Shown here in pieces: positions 47,939 to 56,571 of a DNA stretch of 64,000 bases. A model generated the notes under the pieces. The model was not told the origin of the DNA, did no database searches, and worked only from the letters and a program-made list of their open reading frames with translations. Numbering within the stretch: position 1 is the stretch's first letter; each line of letters starts with the position of its first letter. Made by a program: the position numbers and the translations under genes. Source of the DNA: Fuerstiella sp. (lineage in GTDB: Bacteria; Planctomycetota; Planctomycetia; Planctomycetales; Planctomycetaceae); assembly GCA_029245955.1 (NCBI GenBank), contig JAQWOH010000019.1, forward strand, positions 234,835 to 298,834, given 5' to 3'.

Positions 47939-48673
47939 TCAGTTGCAGATCACTGCCGGACGCTGCAGCCGGATATTGATCCATTCGGCCTCCACAAATT
48001 TCGAGCCTTCACCTTCAGACTCCGCGAACGATTTTCCCAGATGATACAGATGGGATGTCACCGATTTATCGGCCCGTGGCTCATTATGATCGTCTTCGGT
48101 CGGTTCTGCGAGCAGTTGTTCCATCGCACGCACGCAGGACTCCAGATCAGGGATTTCTTCGACCACCTCAATGATTACGGTCTGGTCGTCGGGACGTTCT
48201 GTGTCTTCACCCTGAAGCACAGGAATAAGAACAGCGGCGGACTCGTCAAAGGTGGAAAACGACATCTGACGGACCGGCAGGCTATACGGACTCGGCAGTA
48301 TCGGCCGTTCAAGGTCCCAGACATACGACTGAGCCTGCAATGCCCCGCCATCCTGTGCCGACAACAGCATTTGTCTGTCTGCCCGGTCTTCAACGACCTC
48401 AGCAGTGCAGCACTGGAACGCGACAATCCAGCCGCACATCACGTGCCGGGCTCTGTTGCGCAGGACTGACATCATTCGCGTTCCGTTAATCCACGCTGTA
48501 TACAACCGGAGCGCAGCGGCTGACCTGACGGATGCACACGACATCCGCTGGCATAGTTTCAGTCGACACCTCAGAGGCCTCACAACCGAAAAAACATCGT
48601 CAGATTCTGCCCAACCTGCTGCAAAATCCAGCGTGACACAGACAGTCGAACAGCAGGAACCTCGTCGTGTCAT
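47939..48673 (-). CDS. Hypothetical protein, doubtful
   Basis: An open frame of 244 codons from an ATG at 48673. Residues about 67-244 have protein-like, acidic composition (VEDRADRQMLLSAQDGGA, then DQTVIIEVVEEIPDLESCV) and could start at an ATG at 48475. The first 66 residues look random. I recognise no family. It lies just upstream of the porin remnant in the same direction and may itself be decaying. I cannot rule out a chance open frame. Confidence 0.35.
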   Translation of the reverse strand: MTRRGSCCSTVCVTLDFAAGWAESDDVFSVVRPLRCRLKLCQRMSCASVRSAAALRLYTAWINGTRMMSVLRNRARHVMCGWIVAFQCCTAEVVEDRADRQMLLSAQDGGALQAQSYVWDLERPILPSPYSLPVRQMSFSTFDESAAVLIPVLQGEDTERPDDQTVIIEVVEEIPDLESCVRAMEQLLAEPTEDDHNEPRADKSVTSHLYHLGKSFAESEGEGSKFVEAEWINIRLQRPAVICN

Positions 48674-48862
48674 TCACGTCAGAGCTGAAAACAAAGCCCA
48701 TCGGAAACATCTCGAATGAATTTCAATCGACCGATTCGGTGGGAAGAATCTACCGATCAATCCCTCTGCCTCGCTGCTGACTCGACCAGCGCGTATCGCC
48801 CGGAAGTAATACGGGGGCGACGAACACTTGTGCAGCTGAATGGCGGAAAAAGTCGCTTCACT

Positions 48863-50218
48863 TCATCGAAGTACATTCTCGTGTCCACGGTCAGTTGCGG
48901 CAGTGTCCGAGTCGTCCTGCCTGAAGAACTCTCTGGTGGAGACAAAAAGGAAACATCCTGACACGGTGCACAGGACAATACAGAATGCGATGCCAGCTCC
49001 CGTAGCTCCGTATCGTATTCCAAGAAGAGTCGTCAGCACTGCCATCATGACTGCACCGACAACTGTCGTAGAAATCACCACAGCGCTACGGCCCGCAAAG
49101 CGCAGATAAACGGGAGCCAGAGAAAACATGGTCCATGTGCATGTGCCGGCTGATACGAAGCAAAGCGACGCATAACCGGCCCGGAATTCAGCACCGTACA
49201 GTCCCAGAATATCCCTGCCCCGGAAAATCATGATGGACATGAAAACAGCACAACCGGATCCGACGAACGCGTACCGTCTGTTTCTCAATCTGATGCCGGC
49301 TTTCCTGTCGCTGTTCTGCACGATGACGGACATTTCAGGCTGAAACAATTTGTCCGTCGACTTGGACAACAGCAAGATCAGACAGCCGGTTTCCAGGGCG
49401 GCAGCGAAGTATCCGACCTCGGATTCAGGCACGGGCAGCAACTCCAGAATCACAATACTGATGCGAAGAATCCAGGACATCAGGAAACTGATCCCCATAA
49501 AGTAACCGCATTCTCGCAGCCATTCCCCGTGGTCAGATTCAGGCGTCGCCGAGAAGATCTGAGGCGGGGAGGTTCGTCGGAAAGCAAATCCACACAGGAC
49601 CACTCCGACGAAGGAACCCATGCCAAAGCAGATCACAGCGATTCCACCACTTACATCATTCAACCATGTTCCTGCAGCAATCAGCAGCATTAACGTCGTG
49701 GCGGGAACGACAAGGCGGGCAATCAGCGTTCCCGCAACCGCCGCACGGTTGGCCATCACAAAGTCCACGCCGACTCCCGCCAGAGCTGCTGCCGGAAGAA
49801 AAAATGCGGCGATGCCAAGTGGGTAGCTTCCTAACTCGTTGTTGTCCACTCCTTCCCACAGGACCACACCAGCGGCCAGCACAATACTGATCACCAGCGT
49901 TGCCCGCAGACTGTATCTCCAGTATCCCGATGCCAGCGACCATTGCTCCGCAGCAGTGAAGCCAGGCATGACTTTCAGAGCGTACTTACCGACACCTGCT
50001 TCGGCCAAAGTAGCCAGCAGGCCCAGTGCAGCGATGGCAACCGCATAGTTTTCAAATGCTGCCGGTCCCAGAATTCGCGCAGCAGTGACAGATGCAGCGT
50101 AACCGACACCGACGCCAAGAACTGACAGGACGACCAGTAACAGCGCTGTGCCGGACTGAGCTTCATCGTTCGCGGACCCGTATTTCACATCATGTCGATT
50201 CTTATCATTGTCAGACAT
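48863..50218 (-). CDS. Polysaccharide flippase-like (Wzx/MATE-type) membrane protein
   Basis: A 451-residue protein with about 12 predicted transmembrane helices, for example LLLVVLSVLGVGVGYAASVT, YAVAIAALGLLATLAEAGVG and ALAGVGVDFVMANRAA. The glycine-rich first helix followed by ARILGPAAFENYAVA is the typical beginning of O-antigen or polysaccharide repeat-unit flippases. A cytoplasmic loop is present around FRRTSPPQIFSATPESDHGE. It lies 13 bases after the beta-barrel gene and is presumably co-transcribed with it. Transport of lipid-linked glycan across the inner membrane is inferred; no glycosyltransferases are nearby. Confidence 0.87.
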   Translation of the reverse strand: MSDNDKNRHDVKYGSANDEAQSGTALLLVVLSVLGVGVGYAASVTAARILGPAAFENYAVAIAALGLLATLAEAGVGKYALKVMPGFTAAEQWSLASGYWRYSLRATLVISIVLAAGVVLWEGVDNNELGSYPLGIAAFFLPAAALAGVGVDFVMANRAAVAGTLIARLVVPATTLMLLIAAGTWLNDVSGGIAVICFGMGSFVGVVLCGFAFRRTSPPQIFSATPESDHGEWLRECGYFMGISFLMSWILRISIVILELLPVPESEVGYFAAALETGCLILLLSKSTDKLFQPEMSVIVQNSDRKAGIRLRNRRYAFVGSGCAVFMSIMIFRGRDILGLYGAEFRAGYASLCFVSAGTCTWTMFSLAPVYLRFAGRSAVVISTTVVGAVMMAVLTTLLGIRYGATGAGIAFCIVLCTVSGCFLFVSTREFFRQDDSDTAATDRGHENVLR

Positions 50219-50231
50219 CTGGTCCCCGCGT

Positions 50232-51413
50232 CTAGAAGCGATATGCGATGGCTGCCGTCACCTGCTGCCGCGGTCCGACACCACCTTCCACGGTAAGGTT
50301 CCCTGATGGCGACGGTTGCCAGTTTGCGCCATTCAAAAAGTTCCAGGAATCCGTGAACTCCTGAGCCACTTCAAATCTGATCGGGTTGACCGCCGTCCCG
50401 GTAAGAACGGTTCCTTCCAGCAGAGTTTTTCGATCGATGTACATTGTGCCGACCCGGATGGCTCCCTTCAGCCAGCCCGATCGCCCCTGCAGTCCTGTGC
50501 GAATACTGACGGTTTTCTTCTTGATTTCAGAGTCAAACTCATCGAAATCTGTTCTGGTATAGTTGGCATCGACGGCCGCAAACCAGCTCTTATAGCCCAC
50601 CACCGGCATGGCCCCGCCACCATACGTGGAACCATTAAAGTTAACGCGCATCGGCAGCGTGACGGTTGGCGGACCGGACCCCGGCTTCGGAACGGTAAGA
50701 TCCGTGGATGAATTCACCCAGGTTTCACCGTAAATGCTGTACACATTAAGAAATGGCACAACCCAGCCATCAACGCGCGTCAGGAATGTATGTGTTTCGT
50801 TTTTCCGGTTGTTCAATGCAACGGGGGCCACGACCGAGGGATCAGAACCATGCAAGCCCACACGCACTTCTGTCACGATCGGTTCTGTCCTTAGACTTGT
50901 GAACGTCGGCTGAATAGCGCATGGCAGAGGATGTTCATGTCCGCGGTCGAGTGCCAGGCCGGCACGCATCGGGGAAAACCGCCTTTGCCCATAGACGTCG
51001 CAGTGGCCGAACAATATTTTCTGCATGCAATTGCCCTGTCGCGCAGGAGCTGGTGGACAACATCTGTTGTCTCCGTTGTCAGACCTGCGTTGTGGCACGG
51101 GATCCTGTCGAAGGCCCTGATGCCACGATGCAGGGGGCAAATACGTTGAATTCGGTAGACAACACTGTTGCCTACAAACCGGGAAAGATGCGGCCGGTTG
51201 AAGCAATGCTGCTGGCGGACACAGACCCGCAGTCCGGTACCATGGCAACTGGTGAGAAAGCGGCGGGCACTGGCTCGCGATGTACGGTGTCTGCACTGGC
51301 AGGAAACCAGTGCCTGCATGGTACTGGTTGCACGACTGTACAACCTGGCCATTCACTGCACTCGTCCACAGAATCGCTGGTGCAATGGTGAAAAATTGGA
51401 GATAACGAAACAA
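50232..51413 (-). CDS. Putative outer-membrane beta-barrel protein with Cys-rich N-terminal region
   Basis: The frame opens with TTG at 51413 and gives 393 residues, with a possible signal peptide (LQFFTIAPAILWTSAVNG). Residues about 28-165 are rich in Cys and Pro (over ten Cys) and resemble no family I know. From about 190 the protein is beta-rich with alternating polar and aromatic residues (VDGWVVPFLNVYSIYGETWV, VVGYKSWFAAVDANYTRTDF) and it ends in AAIAYRF, a terminal aromatic beta-signal expected for barrel insertion. The flippase gene follows 13 bases downstream, suggesting a joint role in surface-glycan export or anchoring. The N-terminal part may be wrongly in frame or new. Confidence 0.65.
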   Translation of the reverse strand: MFRYLQFFTIAPAILWTSAVNGQVVQSCNQYHAGTGFLPVQTPYIASQCPPLSHQLPWYRTAGLCPPAALLQPAASFPVCRQQCCLPNSTYLPPASWHQGLRQDPVPQRRSDNGDNRCCPPAPARQGNCMQKILFGHCDVYGQRRFSPMRAGLALDRGHEHPLPCAIQPTFTSLRTEPIVTEVRVGLHGSDPSVVAPVALNNRKNETHTFLTRVDGWVVPFLNVYSIYGETWVNSSTDLTVPKPGSGPPTVTLPMRVNFNGSTYGGGAMPVVGYKSWFAAVDANYTRTDFDEFDSEIKKKTVSIRTGLQGRSGWLKGAIRVGTMYIDRKTLLEGTVLTGTAVNPIRFEVAQEFTDSWNFLNGANWQPSPSGNLTVEGGVGPRQQVTAAIAYRF

Positions 51414-51643
51414 CGGTCGCTTGATCCCTGACTTATCAGCGCTGCAGCTTCACCTGGAATTCCGGGAAGGGCCCGAGCCCGGTAGCTCACAACACGTAAG
51501 CTTAATGAACGTGCTTCAGAGGACTTTAGCCAAATCATGCGTTCAGCCATCGAATGCACAGCGCGAAAGTCGTACCGTTGCAGGAAGCGGCAGGATCTGC
51601 CGCTTCAGGATAGCAGCACTGCTGTGTCCCTGCGCCAGTACGA

Positions 51644-52474
51644 TCAGTCGGTGGTTGACTCAGTGTATGGCGTCAGGCTGTTTTTTGCCGGCAGATTTCC
51701 GGGGGCCTCCAGAATCCGATCCAGTGTCTCCGACAACCTGACGATCGCGTCCCAGTTTTCGGTGATAATATCCTGAGAATGCGCCAGATTGTTTCTCAGG
51801 CGTTCCAATTCCTTGATCACCTTCTCGATCCATTTGCGAGATCGATTCCAGTAGCGTTCGCGCAACTCTGCAGAACGCGCCAACAGCTGCCCTTTATCAC
51901 CGAGCTGCAGACAGTCAATCAAATCCACGGCTCGGTTCCGCCGCGAACGTTCGTTCTGCAACTGGACAGCCTTTTCCAGACGTGATGCTGAAACGATCTC
52001 AGTCCACTCATTGTTCCCGTAGGACTCACGAATAACCCGAGTAATTCGCATCTCCACAAGTGTTACCATGCCGAACAGCCACATGCGCATGGGGGCTTTT
52101 TCCAGATCGTTGCGAACAATCACCCCCACTGGCTGACTGAGTGCCGTCACAGTCAAGAAACGATGTTGATCCAGTCTGGAAACAATGTCCTGAAACGGAG
52201 TAGAACTGGTGACAACAATTTCGTCCGCAAACGGAATGACCTGTTCTCGCAGCGAACGTTCGCCAATCTCGTCCTGTTCAACATACCCCGCAATCAGCCC
52301 GTTGATACGGATGCCGACAACTCTCAGAGGGCGGTCCACCATAAACTTACGGACAACCTGAACGTCGGTCGTGGCATCGAATGAAGCAAGCGGTTCTGCC
52401 AGATCCCTCGCGGCGAAGCCTTCAAGGAATACGCGGCGCAAACTCTCCTCTGTGGGATCTGTTGGTGTGTTCAT
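51644..52474 (-). CDS. CBS-domain protein with C-terminal HEPN-like domain
   Basis: A 276-residue soluble protein. Residues about 25-125 contain a CBS pair (ATTDVQVVRKFMVDRPLRVV, TSSTPFQDIVSRLDQHRFLT, then QPVGVIVRNDLEKAPMRMW), usually an adenosine-nucleotide sensor. The C-terminal half is helical and ends with ERLRNNLAHSQDI. The RNxxxH pattern (227-232) is the active-site motif of HEPN ribonucleases, and the arrangement is like the SWT1-type HEPN. A nucleotide-controlled RNase or a nucleotide-binding scaffold is suggested. No antitoxin-like partner is adjacent: the neighbours are the beta-barrel gene downstream and a low-complexity protein gene upstream, both on the minus strand. Confidence 0.8.
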   Translation of the reverse strand: MNTPTDPTEESLRRVFLEGFAARDLAEPLASFDATTDVQVVRKFMVDRPLRVVGIRINGLIAGYVEQDEIGERSLREQVIPFADEIVVTSSTPFQDIVSRLDQHRFLTVTALSQPVGVIVRNDLEKAPMRMWLFGMVTLVEMRITRVIRESYGNNEWTEIVSASRLEKAVQLQNERSRRNRAVDLIDCLQLGDKGQLLARSAELRERYWNRSRKWIEKVIKELERLRNNLAHSQDIITENWDAIVRLSETLDRILEAPGNLPAKNSLTPYTESTTD

Positions 52475-52826
52475 CTTTTTACACAGTTGAGAATCGACCA
52501 GGAGTCAGCACGTCACATGACCGAAAAGTGTCACCGGATGTAAGATCCATTCCAAGACATTGCGATAGTATCTCAATACTAACAGCCGACACAAACCGTA
52601 CAGACGACGTAAATCGGTTCCTGATCAACTGCTTCTTCGTTCCCTGAAACCAGCCCGCCGTAATACTGCATATGGATAGATATCTTTGTCTTCAGGATGC
52701 ACAGACTGCATCTCTAAACAGAAACCGAAGTGACACCTGTCACCGAAACATTCGAAGCCTGCTCTCGGGCAAAGCTCCTGGCCTGTCGATCGCACGCCAG
52801 GAGCTTTGCCCCTTCCTGAGCAGAAC
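52475..52826. other. Intergenic region with a strong hairpin
   Basis: About 350 bases downstream of the low-complexity protein gene. Apart from the hairpin at 52767-52811 I see nothing in it. Confidence 0.4.
52767..52811 (-). terminator. Perfect 16-bp inverted repeat, probable terminator-like hairpin
   Basis: GGGCAAAGCTCCTGGC (52767-52782) is the exact reverse complement of 52796-52811, with a 13-base loop. It lies 16 bases downstream of the stop of the minus-strand low-complexity protein gene. No T-run follows on either side, so it could act as a stabilising hairpin or factor-dependent terminator rather than a classic intrinsic one. Confidence 0.65.
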
Positions 52827-54167
52827 TTACGGTGCCTGGTCAGTCTCCGTCGGTTCGTCCAGGCGGACCATACTCCATTCCTGAGTCTGACCATCGTCGA
52901 AGTGCATAAGCGCACCCGCCTGATTTTCGCTCAGGTTGTAAATTCCCGTTTCCATGATTGGCCAGTCCTCACCGACCGGTCCCCACGCAGCCCGCTGACT
53001 TTCCCGGTCAATCGTTCCTTCCACCTCAAACGACTTGTCCGTGGCGGTGTTCTGAAACGTTCCCGCAATGATCCCCTCTTTGCTGATGGCCAACTGCAGA
53101 AAGAGCGTGGAATCTTCCACGGAATCATCGTCTTTCTGGGTGAGCGCAAAGACACCCAGTGGCATCCATTCAACGTCGTCCGGAGAGACCTCAGGCACGC
53201 TCGAAGCGATCGTTTGCGCCTGCTGAGTATACTCGTCAGTGGTGGCAACAACTTCGTTGTTGTAGTAAACGTTGTCACCTTCGTAATAAAGATTGTCACC
53301 GTAGCTGTAGTAAACCGGCTGACCGAAGCCTCCGACGACCCAGCGTGTCACAGTAGCAGCGGTCGCCCACTTCCACCAGTTGTGAGCGTAGTTATGCCAG
53401 CCCCAGTGATAAGCCGCGTGTCGTCCCCAGAATCCAGCTCCATAGCGTGGCAGGTGGCCATGGTACGGCGGTCGGTATCCCGACGGACGATAACCTGGTG
53501 GCCGGGTGCCCGGGGGACGATATCCCGGTGGACGTGTCCCAGGCGGCCTGTGCCCTGGCCCATGCCCGGCTCCGGGAAATCGATTTGTGGGCAGATTTAC
53601 GGGTCGATTGCCGACGTTTGCTCTGTTTCCAATGTTAATCCTGACGTCATTCCCAATGTTGTTGCCACCACCGCGACGGTTACCCGGAGTCCCCGGAAGC
53701 GACTCCGGGGTTCCGGGGCGACTTCCCGCACCTCCGCTTCCCGGTCGCTGTCCGGTCGACGGCAACTGAGCTGGACGGTTCTGCAGGAAACCACCGGCAG
53801 CCCCACCACCGGGCCGTGAACCCGCTCGATCAAGATTGAGAAAATTATTCAGCTGTCCACGACCTGGGCTGCCCGCTGATGGTCGACCGCCTGATGGCAA
53901 CCCGGTCGACGGGCGGCCTGGTGTTGATGGGCGTGTCGACGAGCGGCCTGGTGTGGACGGTCGGCTAATCGAAGGTCGACTCATGGATGGAGACCGTCCG
54001 CCTGAGTGGCGACTGATGCTGCCACCACCGCGACTGATGTTGCCACCACCGCGACTGATGCTGCCACCACCGCGACGACCGCGCTGGGCATACGTCTCTT
54101 CACCGATCCACATGCCGGCGGCGACTAAACAAATAATGCAGAATCCGATTCTTGTAAGATGGTTCAT
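52827..54167 (-). CDS. Secreted low-complexity repeat protein
   Basis: A 446-residue protein with a signal peptide (IGFCIICLVAAGMWIG). It has three low-complexity blocks: SISRGGG-type repeats (about 36-55), Ser-Arg-Pro-Ser-Thr-Pro-Gly-Arg repeats (about 55-100), and GYRPPGTRPP repeats (about 205-230). Between and after them is a Gly/Tyr/Trp-rich stretch (HWGWHNYAHNWWKW) and a folded C-terminal domain of about 150 residues (VEWMPLGVFALTQKDD, then GTFQNTATDKSFEVEGTIDR) that is well conserved in composition. The basic repeats suggest binding to acidic polymers. Similar proteins are annotated 'mu-protocadherin-like' in planctomycetes. The hairpin at 52767-52811 follows its stop. Confidence 0.85.
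   Translation of the reverse strand: MNHLTRIGFCIICLVAAGMWIGEETYAQRGRRGGGSISRGGGNISRGGGSISRHSGGRSPSMSRPSISRPSTPGRSSTRPSTPGRPSTGLPSGGRPSAGSPGRGQLNNFLNLDRAGSRPGGGAAGGFLQNRPAQLPSTGQRPGSGGAGSRPGTPESLPGTPGNRRGGGNNIGNDVRINIGNRANVGNRPVNLPTNRFPGAGHGPGHRPPGTRPPGYRPPGTRPPGYRPSGYRPPYHGHLPRYGAGFWGRHAAYHWGWHNYAHNWWKWATAATVTRWVVGGFGQPVYYSYGDNLYYEGDNVYYNNEVVATTDEYTQQAQTIASSVPEVSPDDVEWMPLGVFALTQKDDDSVEDSTLFLQLAISKEGIIAGTFQNTATDKSFEVEGTIDRESQRAAWGPVGEDWPIMETGIYNLSENQAGALMHFDDGQTQEWSMVRLDEPTETDQAP
54010..54072 (-). repeat. 21-bp tandem repeat, three copies, in frame
   Basis: Three copies of a 21-base unit containing GACTGATGCTGCCACCACCG, differing at one position. On the minus strand each codes for a seven-residue unit (S/N-I-S-R-G-G-G) of the low-complexity secreted protein. 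Confidence 0.85.
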
Positions 54168-54206
54168 TTGACTGCCTGTACAGATTGCTGTTGTAAGAGA
54201 CGGATT

Positions 54207-55109
54207 CTATTTTCGGCGAACGACGGTTTCGTCAACGTTGGGGAGAATCTGTCCGTCCAGGACACGATTAATTTTTTCCCACGTATAAGCCCCGTCTTCG
54301 GTCGGTCGAAAGATACTGGTGAACGAGCCGGATCCGCCGTCGGGCAGCGTGGCGACGGCCTGAACAACCCATCGGTCGTCACGTTTGGCCCACGTTCCCT
54401 TGATGAAGCCCCCGTCAGAATCAAACAACCAGCTACGGATTTGTGTCGCCTGGGGATCCCAGCCAATAATCTGCAGTCCCGTCGATCCTACGCCGCCCTG
54501 GCTGAAAACGGTGTACGTACGGCTGATGTAATTCTGATTCCTTGTCCACCGACAGGCCACTTCAATGGTCGTCCCGCCGTCTTCATCGACCCATTCGCCC
54601 ATAAGCCACTCCAAGTCCTTCAGGTGCTGGTAGTTGGAATGCTGCACCACGATCTCTTCGTCGGTGACGCGATCGATCAGCCATTTCTTACCCGACTTCA
54701 CATATACAATACTGTAACTGCTCTGAACGACATCCGCGGCTCCGCGAGTAACTGTGGCGGTGCCGCGTTCCAGGGCAACATTTGGTGAGATCAACTCAAT
54801 CGATTCAGTCGTACCCGCCAGTTTGGGCACGTCCTCACCTTTGAACATGGTCGTAAATTCTGCGGTCAATGCCTCCCGACCAATGACTCGTTCTCCCGTG
54901 TCCCGACTGATGTAAACACCCTGCGGAGACCAGTGGGAAACCAACCCGGCCACGTCACGCTCATTAAATGCAGCGATGTACGAATTAATGGCAGCACTAA
55001 CCTCAGCAGCTGCCTTTTCGTTGTCGGGAACCACGTCCTGACTGTTTGCGGCGAGACTGGCCACGCCCAGCCAGACAACAACAAACGACCTGCAAATCTT
55101 ACGTTTCAT
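54207..55109 (-). CDS. Secreted SnoaL/NTF2-like (DUF4440-type) protein
   Basis: A 300-residue protein with a GGGGAGAG ribosome-binding site and a signal peptide (SFVVVWLGVASLAANSQ). Residues about 30-150 form an NTF2/SnoaL-like fold: AINSYIAAFNERDVAGLVSH, GREALTAEF, then SYSIVYVKSGKKWLIDRVTD, as in the YybH/DUF4440 group. Residues about 160-290 are a beta-rich domain (LEWLMGEWVDEDGGTTIEV, QIIGWDPQATQIRSWLFDSD) like the DUF1579 lipocalin-type fold. No catalytic residues can be assigned. Such two-domain proteins are common in planctomycetes and related phyla; the function is unknown. Confidence 0.9.
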   Translation of the reverse strand: MKRKICRSFVVVWLGVASLAANSQDVVPDNEKAAAEVSAAINSYIAAFNERDVAGLVSHWSPQGVYISRDTGERVIGREALTAEFTTMFKGEDVPKLAGTTESIELISPNVALERGTATVTRGAADVVQSSYSIVYVKSGKKWLIDRVTDEEIVVQHSNYQHLKDLEWLMGEWVDEDGGTTIEVACRWTRNQNYISRTYTVFSQGGVGSTGLQIIGWDPQATQIRSWLFDSDGGFIKGTWAKRDDRWVVQAVATLPDGGSGSFTSIFRPTEDGAYTWEKINRVLDGQILPNVDETVVRRK

Positions 55110-55519
55110 TGATGCTCTCTCCCCTTAACACTACGTTCTCTGTGATCCTTCAGCAAAGGCTGATGTCGTCTTCGCTGCCAGCGAAGACCAGCCAGATCGT
55201 ACCGAAAAACTTCCGGAGGTTTTGCCCGCTGCCTCAGAAAGTTGAAAAACACATGGAAGGTCTATCGGTTGATATTCGTGTCGCGCTGAACCAAAGCATG
55301 TGCACCGCAAACGGCGTAGTATCGCAAGTTTTTGACTTCCTGAATCGCTTCACACCCGCACAGATTGTGCACGTTATTGTGTCGATGCAACTTTGTTGCA
55401 TAATGCGAGAGTGTGATCTGTTCGGGTCAGTCACACGCCTGATTCAGACAGCCTGAAGCGCAGGAGGCCACAGGTTTGCGTGAGCAATAGCTGTCCGCGC
55501 CGGGACGGTAGCAATGGCC
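55110..55519. other. Gene-poor region
   Basis: About 400 bases upstream of the SnoaL-like gene. No recognisable coding sequence or structured RNA. Presumably holds the promoter of the minus-strand gene. Confidence 0.35.
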
Positions 55520-56110
55520 GTGTTGATCGGCTCCGTATTACTGCGGGCATCGTCGTCGGCTGGTAGTTCTCAGCACCGATCACTCAAAAGATGTTCCTCA
55601 AACGCGGCGTACTGAAAATCGTTCCGGACGTGAAGAAGTTCGTCATCAAGGTTCATGTGGCCACCGACGAAACTGTCATGAAAAGGCGACGTACTGTTTG
55701 AAATCAATCCTCAACGATTTCAGTCTGCGGTCGATCAGGAAACGGCTGAACTGGAAGCAGCCCGGCAGACGGTGTCACAGGTGGAAGCCACAGTCGAGGT
55801 CGAGGCAGCGGCACTTAAGGAGGCGAAGGCCGACGAAGCCTATACCAGTACCGTATCGGAATCAGCTCTAAACGTACGGGAACGGAATCCCAGAGCAGCG
55901 GCGACGCTGCAGGCCGAGGTGCAGCATCAGGTCAAGATGAGCCCTCGGGCAGGTCGTGATCAGGCAGCTGCCTCGCTTCAGGAAGCCAAATTCGCACTGG
56001 CCGCCGCGAAACATGGAATTGGCCGGAATTAAAACGCAAGTGAACACGGCGAAGGTCAGTCTCGAACAATGCATCGTCAGATGCACTACTTGCCCGTTAA
56101 GATCGGACCT
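55520..56110 (+). pseudogene. Remnant of an HlyD/EmrA-type membrane-fusion protein
   Basis: Fragments on the plus strand reassemble the N-terminal half of an HlyD-family adaptor: KMFLKRGVLKIVPDVKKFVI, KVHVATDETVM, then after a frameshift KGDVLFEINPQRFQSAVDQE, the long coiled coil with KEAKADEAYTSTVSESALN, and after another shift VNTAKVSLEQC, matching the return strand. The membrane helix upstream and the C-terminal beta domains are not recovered. It lies close to a TolC-like gene on the other strand, its probable former partner. Confidence 0.75.
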
Positions 56111-56118
56111 GTCGACGG

Positions 56119-56505
56119 TCAGCGGGCCCGACCTATGCAGTTAAGCCCTTGTGATTCACCGCACCCGATTTCGGTACAACCACCACGCCGGACGTAAGCG
56201 CAGGATGAACGCCGGCAGGACGGACAGTTGACGCGGGGCAATGGCTTCGGGCAATAATCGTCGCAGTACGTGCGACAGACTCCCCGAACACAGGGCGGCC
56301 GTTGGGGGCAGTAGTCATCGCAAAGAAAACAGCAGGCTTTGCAAGTCCTCGGCGATGGCTTTGGGCAGTAGTCATCGCAACAGAACTTAGTGATGCACTT
56401 CGGCCAGCACTCACCCATGCCGAAACATCCGGCCGGTGCGGGAGACGGCAATGTGCTCAGGGCACCAACCGCCAGCAGTACAGCAAACGTCTTGGATATC
56501 ATCAT
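56119..56505 (-). CDS. Secreted Cys-rich CDDYCP-repeat protein
   Basis: The ATG at 56505 (AGGAA upstream) begins a signal peptide (MISKTFAVLLAVGALSTL), giving 128 residues; the frame is open upstream to 56565. The mature protein has three repeats of C-C/L-D-D-Y-C-P-K/Q-P spaced by about 20 residues (FCCDDYCPKPSPR, FLCDDYCPQRPP, TYCDDYCPKPLPR) and further CxxC pairs. This arrangement suggests metal binding or disulphide-linked surface material. I know of no named family, but the style matches other planctomycete Cys-rich secreted proteins such as the one at 21674-22138. It lies between the adaptor remnant and the TolC-like gene. Confidence 0.8.
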   Translation of the reverse strand: MMISKTFAVLLAVGALSTLPSPAPAGCFGMGECWPKCITKFCCDDYCPKPSPRTCKACCFLCDDYCPQRPPCVRGVCRTYCDDYCPKPLPRVNCPSCRRSSCAYVRRGGCTEIGCGESQGLNCIGRAR

Positions 56506-56571
56506 GTAAGTTCCTTTCATCAAACGCCGGTTAGAAGGTGTCATTCGATTAGGTCCTGCTGGCACTGTCGC

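Noticed and set aside
53836..54171. Plus-strand Pro-rich frame opposite the low-complexity protein
   Set aside because: Arises from the 21-bp and related repeats of the minus-strand gene.
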